From: CALARM01 sp036746235 | Lineage (GTDB): Bacteria; Vulcanimicrobiota; SpSt-956; JAKJGF01 | Reading direction: 5' to 3' | DNA: 6,709 bases | NCBI GenBank assembly: GCA_036746235.1 | Contig: DAIOEN010000304.1 | Span: 1 to 6,709 of the forward strand | Shown: one piece after another, positions 1 through 5,046 of the stretch | Layout of the letters: each line of letters starts with the position of its first letter | Numbering within the stretch: position 1 is the first letter of the stretch | Notes under the pieces: model-generated | Database searches by the model: none | Seen by the model: only the letters and a program-made list of their open reading frames with translations | Told to the model about the DNA's origin: nothing | Position numbers and translations under genes: made by a program

Positions 1-119
1 TGTAGAAAGATTATATATTTTTATATATTCTTATATGAGAAAATAAGCTATATGCCACAACTGCTATAAATGCTTAGGAGCAGTCGGGAAATAACTACAT
101 CATAGTTAAAGTTTATATC

Positions 120-147
120 GTGACGCGTAATGCGTAATGCGTGACGC
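120..147. repeat. Heptanucleotide tandem array 1 (GTGACGC/GTAATGC)
   Basis: Four contiguous 7-bp units in exact register: GTGACGC, GTAATGC, GTAATGC, GTGACGC. The array lies about 50 bp past the stop of the minus-strand gene at 198-404. It resembles the short tandemly repeated repetitive (STRR) heptamers known from cyanobacterial intergenic DNA, but the unit sequence is different. The GTAATGC unit recurs in the array at 6003-6059. The rest of 1-197 shows no gene, only small AT-rich hairpins (TAACTA/TAGTTA at 92-97/103-108 and ACTGCT/AGCAGT at 60-65/79-84). Confidence 0.85.
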
Positions 148-197
148 GAGGATATGATCGTTCTAACAATTTGCCGGAGTTGTTTTTCTTGCAATCC

Positions 198-404
198 TTA
201 TTTGTTTTTAAATTTATCTTCCAGCATTTTATTTGTATTTTCTTTCAGTGCCGGATATGCTTTTACGAAAAACCATATTATACCGGGTAACATCATAAGT
301 ATCCCCGGAATGGCTATTGTTCCCAGTCCTACCAGATAGGGGCCTACAAATATTATTGTGTATAATAAACCTATTATAAATAATATTAAAAAAGTAAGTT
401 TCAT
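198..404 (-). CDS. Small two-helix membrane protein, function unknown
   Basis: A 68-residue protein, MKLTFLILF to KFKNK. It is almost entirely hydrophobic up to about residue 52: a first membrane segment near residues 3-25, a glycine/proline turn (GLGTIAIPG), then a second segment near 30-50. A charged, lysine-rich tail of about 18 residues follows. I chose the ATG at 402-404 over an in-frame GTG nine bases upstream, because a perfect AGGAGG lies 8 nt before the ATG and overlaps the GTG. The two-helix hairpin with a basic tail predicts an inner-membrane protein with both ends on one side, probably cytoplasmic by the positive-inside rule. No family is recognised and no partner gene is adjacent. 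The gene stands alone, followed by a heptad array. Its strong ribosome binding site argues that it is really translated. Confidence 0.75.
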   Translation of the reverse strand: MKLTFLILFIIGLLYTIIFVGPYLVGLGTIAIPGILMMLPGIIWFFVKAYPALKENTNKMLEDKFKNK

Positions 405-408
405 GCCA

Positions 409-418
409 ATCACCTCCT
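409..418 (-). promoter_or_regulatory. Full-length Shine-Dalgarno sequence
   Basis: On the minus strand this reads AGGAGGTGAT, a perfect 10-base match to the anti-Shine-Dalgarno end of typical bacterial 16S rRNA. The AGGAGG core ends 8 nt before the ATG at 404. It fixes the start of the small membrane protein and implies a high initiation rate. Confidence 0.85.
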
Positions 419-535
419 GAAAATTAATTCTCTGCAGAAAAATAAAAGTCCTGCTATTGTGAATTTTTTTTGCATGACATGGAGAACTTTACAATTTATT
501 TACAAAGTAATATCATTTAGCTATCAACTTTAGTA

Positions 536-685
536 CATTGCCTGCCTGGTGCTCCGGAGAAAAAAATATCACGACGACACAGGTCTATTTGAATAAAATA
601 TAATGCAAACCGGCATGATGTAAGCTCTAACAAATATGGCTGTTCCAGTTAAGATTTTTTTCGGACGAGCGCCAGGCAGGCAATG
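536..685. mobile_element. 150-bp MITE-like inverted-repeat element
   Basis: Two 31-bp arms (536-566 and 655-685) are inverted copies that match at 26 of 31 positions. The outer 14 bp (CATTGCCTGCCTGG) are perfect, followed by one T/C difference, GCTC, four mismatches, and an inner A7/T7 pair. The 88-bp centre has no open reading frame of note. The arms are clearly more GC-rich than their surroundings. Length, terminal repeats and lack of coding capacity fit a non-autonomous transposable element. No clear target-site duplication is visible next to either arm. Alternatively it is a structured RNA, since the T/C difference becomes a U-G pair in the plus-strand transcript. It fills the middle of a spacer of more than 500 bp (405-927) that otherwise holds no gene. 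Confidence 0.6.
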
Positions 686-765
686 CCATGGAATTTATAA
701 AGATAAACTTGATTGCGATTTGGTATAAAAACAGTTTCTTAACAATTCAGTGGTAAAATATAGAA

Positions 766-806
766 TAAAGTAAAATATGATAAAAAGGAGTATTTTTATT
801 ACTTTA
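766..806. other. AT-rich bulged hairpin
   Basis: TAAAGTAA (766-773) pairs with TTACTTTA (799-806). After a 7-nt bulge, TAAAAA (781-786) pairs with TTTTTA (793-798) and leaves GGAGTA as the loop. The structure lies 36 bp upstream of the double TTAACA box. It may be a binding site or chance pairing in AT-rich DNA. It does not look like a terminator, because no T-run follows. Confidence 0.4.
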
Positions 807-841
807 GGGTCGCCGAGTCCAATAAAAATTTTATCCAAAAG

Positions 842-858
842 TTAACAAAAAATTAACA
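842..858 (+). promoter_or_regulatory. PhoP-box-like direct repeat upstream of the repeat protein
   Basis: TTAACA at 842-847 and 853-858 are separated by AAAAA, giving an 11-bp period. A weaker copy, TTATCC, lies in register at 831-836. Known context: Bacillus PhoP, an OmpR-family response regulator, binds TTAACA-like hexamers spaced by about 5 bp. Relative to a start site near 901 the boxes would sit at about -59 to -43, a normal activator position. The same motif precedes the phosphoesterase operon (4794-4810), identical at 19 of 20 positions when the trailing A-run is counted. Phosphate control is an inference. Another OmpR-type regulator could use such repeats. Confidence 0.55.
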
Positions 859-888
859 AAATTAAGTTTATTTTTTTCTCTAGAAATG

Positions 889-894
889 TATAAT
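889..894 (+). promoter_or_regulatory. -10 element TATAAT of the repeat-protein gene
   Basis: A perfect TATAAT begins 30 bp after the second TTAACA box and 39 bp before the ATG at 928. No good -35 hexamer lies 16-18 bp upstream (about 866-871, GTTTAT), which is typical of activator-dependent promoters. The expected transcript start is near 901, leaving a leader of about 27 nt with the AAGGGGG ribosome binding site at 914-920. Confidence 0.5.
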
Positions 895-927
895 AAATTA
901 AGGGAAATTATTTAAGGGGGTAGGATT

Positions 928-2424
928 ATGCAATTAAATATAAGTACTCTTTTTAGAGGGAAACAACAGATAACAAAACCTCAGGCACGCAAGCTTATGG
1001 AGCTTGACAAAGAAGGCAGAATGAGAGATATAGATAAAGATTATTCTTTTTTGTCCTATACAGAACATTCAGGAGCAGCAGAAGCCTTTGAAAAACTAAC
1101 CAGCAGAAAACCTGTTTACATAGCAAGTGGTAGCTTTATATCTGATGGTGTACAGGAATTAAACGATCCGGAAATGCTTGATCTGGTTGAAACTCATACA
1201 AAGCTTACTCCACAGGAAGAAAAAAATCTCGACACTCTTTTCAGCGGAGATCAAAAGGCCATAGAAGAAGCGGTAGACAGCAGACTTAAAGAACTTGATA
1301 AAGAAGAAAGGTTCAGAATTAAAGATAAGAATTTTTCCTCTGAAACTTATAGAGATGGCTCAGGAGCGGGAGAGGCGAAAGAAAAATTAAGAAAGCATAA
1401 TCCTGTTTTTATAGCAAATCTGGATGAATATAATAGTTTTACTCCTATGATTGGTATGATGAGCGGCCCTAAAATACCAGTTCAGGAAGTAAGAGATTTA
1501 AAAGATGTCCTTCTTGTGCCGGAAGAAAAGGCAAAAATAGATCCAGGTAATATAAATAACTGGAATATAGGACTTCCTGGTGATAAGCCAAAATCGCTAC
1601 TGGAGATGGCTCAAAAACCTAAAATAGGTCTTCCTGACCCGACTGCAGTCGGTATGGGGCAGACATTGGTAAAAATGAGTATGGAACAGAAACCATTGGG
1701 TNNNNNNNNNNNNNNNNNNNNNNNNNNNNNNNNNNNNNNNNNNNNNNNNNNNNNNNNNNNNNNNNNNNNNNNNNNNNNNNNNNNNNNNNNNNNNNNNNNN
1801 NCTAAAATAGGTCTTCCTAACCCGACTGTAGTCGGTATGGGGCAGACATTGGTAAAAATGAGTATGGAACAGAAACCATTGGGTTTGTCTGATTCTACTG
1901 TAGAGGGTAATAAGCCAAAATCGCTACTGGAGATGGCTCAAAAACCTAAAATAGGTCTTCCTAACCCGACTGTAGTCGGTATGGGGCAGACATTGGTAAA
2001 CATGAGTATGGGACAGAAACCATTGGGTTTGTCTGATTCTACTGCCGATACGGTAAATTCTGAGAAAAAAGATCCCTTTGCAAGTCTTCCCAGTAAGAAG
2101 CTGGATGAAAAATTGCCCGGTTCATCGACCTTGATGGGGCCGATACCGATTAGTATGGGAGACTTTCCCAAAAAAAATCGAACATTAGCAGATACAGCTA
2201 TGACTGGAGCGCTTCTAGGATTCAATATGTCACATTTAACTTATAAGAACAAGAAAGATACCATTGATGTTCTAAAAGGTATAATGAATGGTAGAAAGCC
2301 TTTCGAGGGAAATTATAAAGATACATTTACAATTCACATAAAAGGGTTAGATGTTAACGATTCCGATATAAAACAGGTAATAAAGGAAGCTAAAGATATA
2401 GGTATAGAAATTTTGCCTGAATAA
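928..2424 (+). CDS. Unrecognised repeat protein: duplicated N-terminal module plus 48-aa tandem repeats
   Basis: Nominally 498 residues, but 34 codons fall in an assembly gap, so the true length is unknown. Three parts are visible. (1) Residues 6-67 and 102-164 are two copies of one charged module. Both contain TLFxGxQ, LxELDKExRxR, DK, SGAxEAxEKL and a PV[YF]IA end. (2) From about residue 220 comes an array of 48-residue units (KPKSLLEMAQ, GLPNPTVVGMGQTLV, MSMEQKPLGLSDST) that are nearly identical at the DNA level. (3) A non-repetitive C-terminus of about 120 residues ends in a mixed alpha/beta segment (DTFTIHIKGLDV to GIEILPE). There is no signal peptide, membrane helix or catalytic motif I can name. 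AAGGGGG at 914-920 supports the ATG. The proline- and glycine-rich repeats suggest an extended linker or scaffold. The gene has its own putative phosphate-box promoter and converges on the phosphoesterase operon. Function unknown. Confidence 0.85.
   Translation: MQLNISTLFRGKQQITKPQARKLMELDKEGRMRDIDKDYSFLSYTEHSGAAEAFEKLTSRKPVYIASGSFISDGVQELNDPEMLDLVETHTKLTPQEEKNLDTLFSGDQKAIEEAVDSRLKELDKEERFRIKDKNFSSETYRDGSGAGEAKEKLRKHNPVFIANLDEYNSFTPMIGMMSGPKIPVQEVRDLKDVLLVPEEKAKIDPGNINNWNIGLPGDKPKSLLEMAQKPKIGLPDPTAVGMGQTLVKMSMEQKPLGXXXXXXXXXXXXXXXXXXXXXXXXXXXXXXXXXXKIGLPNPTVVGMGQTLVKMSMEQKPLGLSDSTVEGNKPKSLLEMAQKPKIGLPNPTVVGMGQTLVNMSMGQKPLGLSDSTADTVNSEKKDPFASLPSKKLDEKLPGSSTLMGPIPISMGDFPKKNRTLADTAMTGALLGFNMSHLTYKNKKDTIDVLKGIMNGRKPFEGNYKDTFTIHIKGLDVNDSDIKQVIKEAKDIGIEILPE
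1585..2055 (+). repeat. 144-bp coding tandem repeat array
   Basis: The unit is 144 bp (48 codons), shown by the step from CTAAAATAGG at 1802 to its next copy at 1946. The first visible copy starts at 1585 (AAG, Lys220) and is cut by the gap at 1702. The next emerges from the gap at 1802, and the last starts at 1912 and ends near 2055. Over shared stretches the copies differ at only a few bases (Asp/Asn, Ala/Val, Lys/Asn and Glu/Gly changes). This points to recent duplication or gene conversion, and to a copy number likely to vary. Confidence 0.9.
1702..1801. other. Assembly gap of 100 N inside the repeat array
   Basis: The run is exactly 100 N, the usual placeholder for a gap of unknown size. 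Going by the repeat unit, the missing DNA should be 61 bp plus a whole number of 144-bp units, not 100 bp. All those lengths, and 100 itself, leave remainder 1 on division by 3, so the reading frame appears open across the gap. Residue numbers downstream of it are nominal. Confidence 0.9.
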
Positions 2425-2504
2425 ATCAAATTAAAGATTGCCGTACTCGGCATAAAGACTGCCGGGAATATGATAGTCCTATAGTATGGCGATTTATAGA
2501 AAAT

Positions 2505-2579
2505 TAAACAGATCTTAATAAATTGCAGAGAAGTTTTTCTGTTAAATTAAAGGATCTGTTTATTTTTCTTATTTATCTT
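2505..2579 (+). terminator. Terminator-like hairpin between convergent genes
   Basis: TAAACAGATC (2505-2514) pairs with GATCTGTTTA (2553-2562). Inner pairing of TTAAT/ATTAA and CAGA/TCTG extends the stem. A T-rich tract (TTTTTCTTATTTATCTT) follows on the plus side. It sits 80 bp after the stop of the repeat protein and just beyond the 3' end of the facing phosphoesterase gene. It therefore probably ends transcription of the plus-strand gene, and perhaps of both. The stem is AT-rich with an unusually long inner region, so efficiency is uncertain. A small TGCCG/CGGCA hairpin (2439-2452) lies upstream without a T-run. Confidence 0.55.
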
Positions 2580-2584
2580 CAAAC

Positions 2585-2598
2585 GTCAGGAGTCAGGA
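2585..2598. repeat. Heptad array 2 (GTCAGGA x2) touching a stop codon
   Basis: Two exact GTCAGGA units end one base before the complement of the TAG stop codon of the phosphoesterase (2599-2601). The unit follows the same GT-plus-five pattern and 7-bp period as the other arrays in the window. With only two copies it is the weakest of the set. Confidence 0.5.
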
Positions 2599-4269
2599 CT
2601 AACTGATAAAATTAATTCTTCCTTTTTGAGGCGGCGTATCAATGCCGGGATTGGCTTTTATGTAATCCAATAAAATATCTCTCTGTATCCTGCCTGTTTC
2701 TACGTTCTTACCCTTCGGGAATTCTTCGTAACCGCAGGAGCCGGTAAAGGTTATATCGTTTATGGCAACACGATAAGATTTGCTCATATCTATGGGTAAT
2801 CCGTTTACTTTTATATTTGACACCTGGTTCCCGGCAGGTTTTGAAGTGTCTATATCTACCGTCATACCTGATATCTGTAAATAATTTTTATGCTGTTGAG
2901 CACTGTTTTCCATTGTCTTTTTTATCTGTTCTCCTGTTAAATCGATACAGATACTCTCGTCATCACGGGGTAATATGCGATAAACATCTCCAAAGGTTAT
3001 TTTCCCTCTGAATAATTGATCTCTTATTCCGGAAGAAACAAGGAAAGCTATATCACTTTTAGTGCCTGCTCTCATAGCATCTGTTACAAAATCTCCCATA
3101 ACACTTTCTTCTACTTTCAGTCTGTCATGGGGTAAATCAATATTTGTTTCCCCGACAACCTGGCTCTTCTTGTTCTGTGCTTCCATTATAACAGGAGTTA
3201 CAATATCTTCGACACCGCTGTCCATTTTCAGACTGACACTTTTTAATAAATTTTCCGTAACAGGAATGAATTTGTTTTCGTAACTGATTATTTTATTTTC
3301 ATCTTTTTTAACTTTAAGTTTCAGATGACCTACATATTTACCCTGGGTGCCTGATTTTACTATTATATTTCCGTTGACTTCCTCTATTGCTTTATTGTGG
3401 CTGTGGCCTCCAACTATTATTACATTATTTAACTCTGATGCCAGTTTTCTGTCATACTCATCACCTTCATGGGATAAAACTACAACCACATCGACACCTT
3501 TTGATTTTAATTCTTCTACATATTTCTTTGTAGTTTCCATGGCATTTAAAAATGTCAGTCCTTCAACCTTTCTCGGATCTCCTTCTTCTCTTATCGTATC
3601 TGCGAGGACACCTACCATACCTACTTTTACTCCGTTAATTTCTTTTATTACATAGGGGCTCACGTTATCAAGTAATGTTCCGTCTTCCTCTAAAATATTC
3701 GCACCTACGAGAGGAACCTTTGTATTACTTATTAATTCATTGAAAGACTGTCTGCCCCAGTCGAATTCATGATTGCCTACTTCTACCGCATCATAACCTA
3801 TGGAGTCCATGACTTCCAGCATGGTTTTTCCCCTGTTCATATTGGATTCCAGTGAACCCTGCGACCAGTCTCCTGCATCTACCAGAGCATATTTCCATTT
3901 ATCTTCTTTTTTAAGCTTATTTATTACATTTGCCATGTTTGAAACCCCGCCTATGACCCCGTATTCCTGGTCAGGCATTGGTGTTATGGCACCATGTATG
4001 TCACCTGTATAGATAATATTTACATCGTTTATGTCTGATTCATTCTGTGTGGCTTCATCTCCGGAAGAACCGGTTTCATTGTTTTTTGAGCCATTTATGA
4101 GGGCCATTAATTTACTGAAGGCATCCATCTGCTGTGATACCGGATCGCTTTTCTGTTCTCCCAGTATTACAGTGTCCCGCGGATTTAACGCATCATTGCT
4201 TTCTGATGCAGATTTTTTTGCGGATGTAATTGCTTCCTGTGTTACATTTAATCTTGAACCTATCTGCAT
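2599..4269 (-). CDS. 5'-nucleotidase/UshA-family metallophosphoesterase, no signal peptide
   Basis: A 556-residue two-domain enzyme. Residues 84-340 form the calcineurin-like metallophosphatase domain: TGDIHG (D90, H92), DAGD (D133), GNHE (N166, H167), LSHEG (H267) and GGHSH (H289, H291) supply the two-metal site. Residues about 368-545 are the 5'-nucleotidase C-terminal domain: EESVMGDFVTDAMR, SSGIRD (R416), a LPRDDE segment at 433-438, LTGEQI, and TGSCGY at 509-514. Known role of the family: hydrolysis of nucleotides, cyclic nucleotides or other phosphate esters, usually outside the membrane. Here residues 1-80 are hydrophilic, rich in Ser, Asn, Asp and Lys, and carry no Sec signal. The nucleoside-contact residues known from E. 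coli UshA also appear replaced (see findings). AGGTGA at 4274-4279 supports the ATG. The gene lies 22 bp after a 141-aa gene in one operon behind a PhoP-like box. The fold is certain, the substrate is not. Confidence 0.93.
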   Translation of the reverse strand: MQIGSRLNVTQEAITSAKKSASESNDALNPRDTVILGEQKSDPVSQQMDAFSKLMALINGSKNNETGSSGDEATQNESDINDVNIIYTGDIHGAITPMPDQEYGVIGGVSNMANVINKLKKEDKWKYALVDAGDWSQGSLESNMNRGKTMLEVMDSIGYDAVEVGNHEFDWGRQSFNELISNTKVPLVGANILEEDGTLLDNVSPYVIKEINGVKVGMVGVLADTIREEGDPRKVEGLTFLNAMETTKKYVEELKSKGVDVVVVLSHEGDEYDRKLASELNNVIIVGGHSHNKAIEEVNGNIIVKSGTQGKYVGHLKLKVKKDENKIISYENKFIPVTENLLKSVSLKMDSGVEDIVTPVIMEAQNKKSQVVGETNIDLPHDRLKVEESVMGDFVTDAMRAGTKSDIAFLVSSGIRDQLFRGKITFGDVYRILPRDDESICIDLTGEQIKKTMENSAQQHKNYLQISGMTVDIDTSKPAGNQVSNIKVNGLPIDMSKSYRVAINDITFTGSCGYEEFPKGKNVETGRIQRDILLDYIKANPGIDTPPQKGRINFIS

Positions 4270-4291
4270 AAATTCACCTGATTATGTAAAA

Positions 4292-4717
4292 TTATCTGCT
4301 GAAAAAATAATATTCTTCAGGCTCAGAAGACAGAAGAGAATGACCGGTTTCTAAAGTGTGACTGCTCTTTAGTTCCAGTGATAGTTTTCGGCCTCTGTCA
4401 TTCCCCGGTTCTTCTTCAAACATTGCCAGGACACCGTTATTATTGGCTTTTAAAGTATAATTATCTCCTGTTTTACTGTCATGAAGAGTATAACTTTCCA
4501 GATGTTTATTTATTGATCGTTCCTGAAGGCCGGCATAGTTCGCTTTAAATGGTACAATTGTTTCTGTGGCAGGTTTTGCACCGATTGATATTATATCAGA
4601 TGTTTTAAAATCTTCCTGTTTCAAAGGTATTCCGGAACCGGTAGATTTTATTTTCCCCGCCCCTGAATATTTTTGTAATTCTGTTTTATTCAGTCTATTG
4701 TTAATACTCCCTAACAT
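4292..4717 (-). CDS. Unknown 141-aa protein, first gene of the phosphoesterase operon
   Basis: The protein runs from MLGSINNRLN to EEYYFFSR. I chose the ATG at 4715-4717 because GGAGAG (4725-4730) lies 7 nt before it. An in-frame TTG 18 bases upstream would place the start before that site. The first 50 residues are basic and low in complexity, with an INNRLNKTE start and a TSDIISIGAKP stretch. Both resemble the N-terminus of the downstream phosphoesterase (IGSRLNVTQ, RDTVILGEQ). Residues about 65-141 look like a small beta-rich domain (SYTLHDSKTGDNYTLKANN, GVLAMFEEE, RKLSLELKSSH). There is no signal peptide, membrane segment or known catalytic motif. The 22-bp gap to the next gene and one shared promoter indicate co-expression. 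It may be a partner or chaperone of the enzyme. No family is recognised. Confidence 0.75.
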   Translation of the reverse strand: MLGSINNRLNKTELQKYSGAGKIKSTGSGIPLKQEDFKTSDIISIGAKPATETIVPFKANYAGLQERSINKHLESYTLHDSKTGDNYTLKANNNGVLAMFEEEPGNDRGRKLSLELKSSHTLETGHSLLSSEPEEYYFFSR

Positions 4718-4756
4718 AAAGCAACTCTCCGTCAAATTTTACATTTATCCATAATT

Positions 4757-4765
4757 AGAATAACA
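4757..4765 (-). promoter_or_regulatory. Extended -10 element of the phosphoesterase operon
   Basis: On the minus strand TGTTATTCT gives TG, one base, then TATTCT (4762-4757), an extended -10 pattern. It starts 31 bp after the TTAACA repeat and lies 39 bp upstream of the ATG at 4717. The repeat-protein gene has nearly the same spacing (30 bp). Confidence 0.45.
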
Positions 4766-4778
4766 TATGTTTATGTTA
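4761..4778. promoter_or_regulatory. Inverted repeat across the -10 element (possible operator)
   Basis: TAACATA and TATGTTA form a perfect 7-bp inverted repeat around TGTT. It overlaps the proposed -10 (4757-4762), where a bound dimer would block transcription. No equivalent is seen at the 928 promoter. Composition is almost pure A/T, so chance is possible. Confidence 0.35.
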
Positions 4779-4793
4779 AAAGTAATATTTTTT

Positions 4794-4810
4794 TGTTAAA
4801 TTTTTGTTAA
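4794..4810 (-). promoter_or_regulatory. PhoP-box-like direct repeat upstream of the phosphoesterase operon
   Basis: On the minus strand TTAACA (4810-4805) and TTAACA (4799-4794) are separated by AAAAT, with an 11-bp period. A third TTAACA lies at 4779-4774, out of register. The 20-bp stretch 4810-4791 matches 842-861 at 19 positions. In Bacillus such hexamer pairs are PhoP sites of the phosphate-starvation regulon, and a phosphoesterase operon is a typical target. The regulator itself is not in this window. Confidence 0.6.
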
Positions 4811-4950
4811 TATTTATACTAAAATTTTTATTGTTCAGATTTTCCCTGAAGCATAAGGGGAATTGAATATTATTATCCTGTCATGGCAGACGAATTAGTT
4901 ATTATTATCAGGAAGGAAATGTAATTGAATGCTTGAATTTTACAGTAATG

Positions 4951-4956
4951 TATTAT
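4951..4956 (+). promoter_or_regulatory. Possible -10 element (TATTAT) for the methyltransferase
   Basis: TATTAT preceded directly by TG, about 90 bp upstream of the ATG at 5047. TTGAAT at 4925-4930 or 4933-4938 could act as -35, but the spacings (20 or 12 bp) are poor. The surrounding spacer (4736-5046) contains no gene. It holds the operon promoter, a 10-bp direct repeat TATTATTATC (4868-4877 and 4900-4909) and the heptad hairpin. Confidence 0.25.
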
Positions 4957-4968
4957 TTCATCATTAGA

Positions 4969-5016
4969 GTGAAAAGTGAATAGTGAAAAGAATAGTTACT
5001 CACTATTCACTTTTCA
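4969..5016. repeat. Heptad array 3, folded back as a 17-bp perfect hairpin
   Basis: Three direct heptads (GTGAAAA, GTGAATA, GTGAAAA, 4969-4989) are followed in the same 7-bp register by their inverted form (TACTCAC, TATTCAC, TTTTCA). As a result 4970-4986 and 5000-5016 are perfect 17-bp inverted repeats with a 13-nt loop. The hairpin ends 30 bp before the ATG of the methyltransferase. It lies within the mRNA leader if transcription starts upstream, so it could act as an attenuator or stability element. No T-run follows, so it is not a canonical terminator. Confidence 0.8.
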
Positions 5017-5046
5017 ATCCTTATAATAATTAAAAAAGGAACGTTT

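Noticed and set aside
120..147. CRISPR array
   Set aside because: The heptads are directly contiguous, with no 20-40-bp repeats and no unique spacers. The same holds for the other arrays in the window.
170..196. Possible terminator: AACAA/TTGTT hairpin followed by TTTCTT
   Set aside because: Only a 5-bp AT stem with a 10-nt loop, and the T-run points away from the adjacent minus-strand gene.
154..339. Plus-strand open frame of 61 codons opposite the small membrane gene
   Set aside because: It is the complement of a minus-strand gene that has a perfect ribosome binding site. The Cys-rich start and lack of its own Shine-Dalgarno mark it as a shadow frame.
599..604. TATAAT inside the 150-bp element as a promoter
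   Set aside because: No acceptable -35 hexamer lies upstream and no gene follows. It is common by chance in such AT-rich DNA.
777..845. 22-codon open frame starting at ATG 777 (MIKRSIFITL...)
   Set aside because: No ribosome binding site precedes the ATG, the frame overlaps the hairpin and the first TTAACA box, and the composition looks random.
1938..2225. Minus-strand open frame of 95 codons inside the repeat protein
   Set aside because: It is the reverse of the repetitive coding sequence, has no ribosome binding site, and begins and ends within the repeats.
4883..4924. 13-codon open frame MADELVIIIRKEM in the divergent spacer
   Set aside because: Too short to judge. The nearest purine-rich stretch (AAGGGG) is more than 20 nt upstream, and there is no other support.
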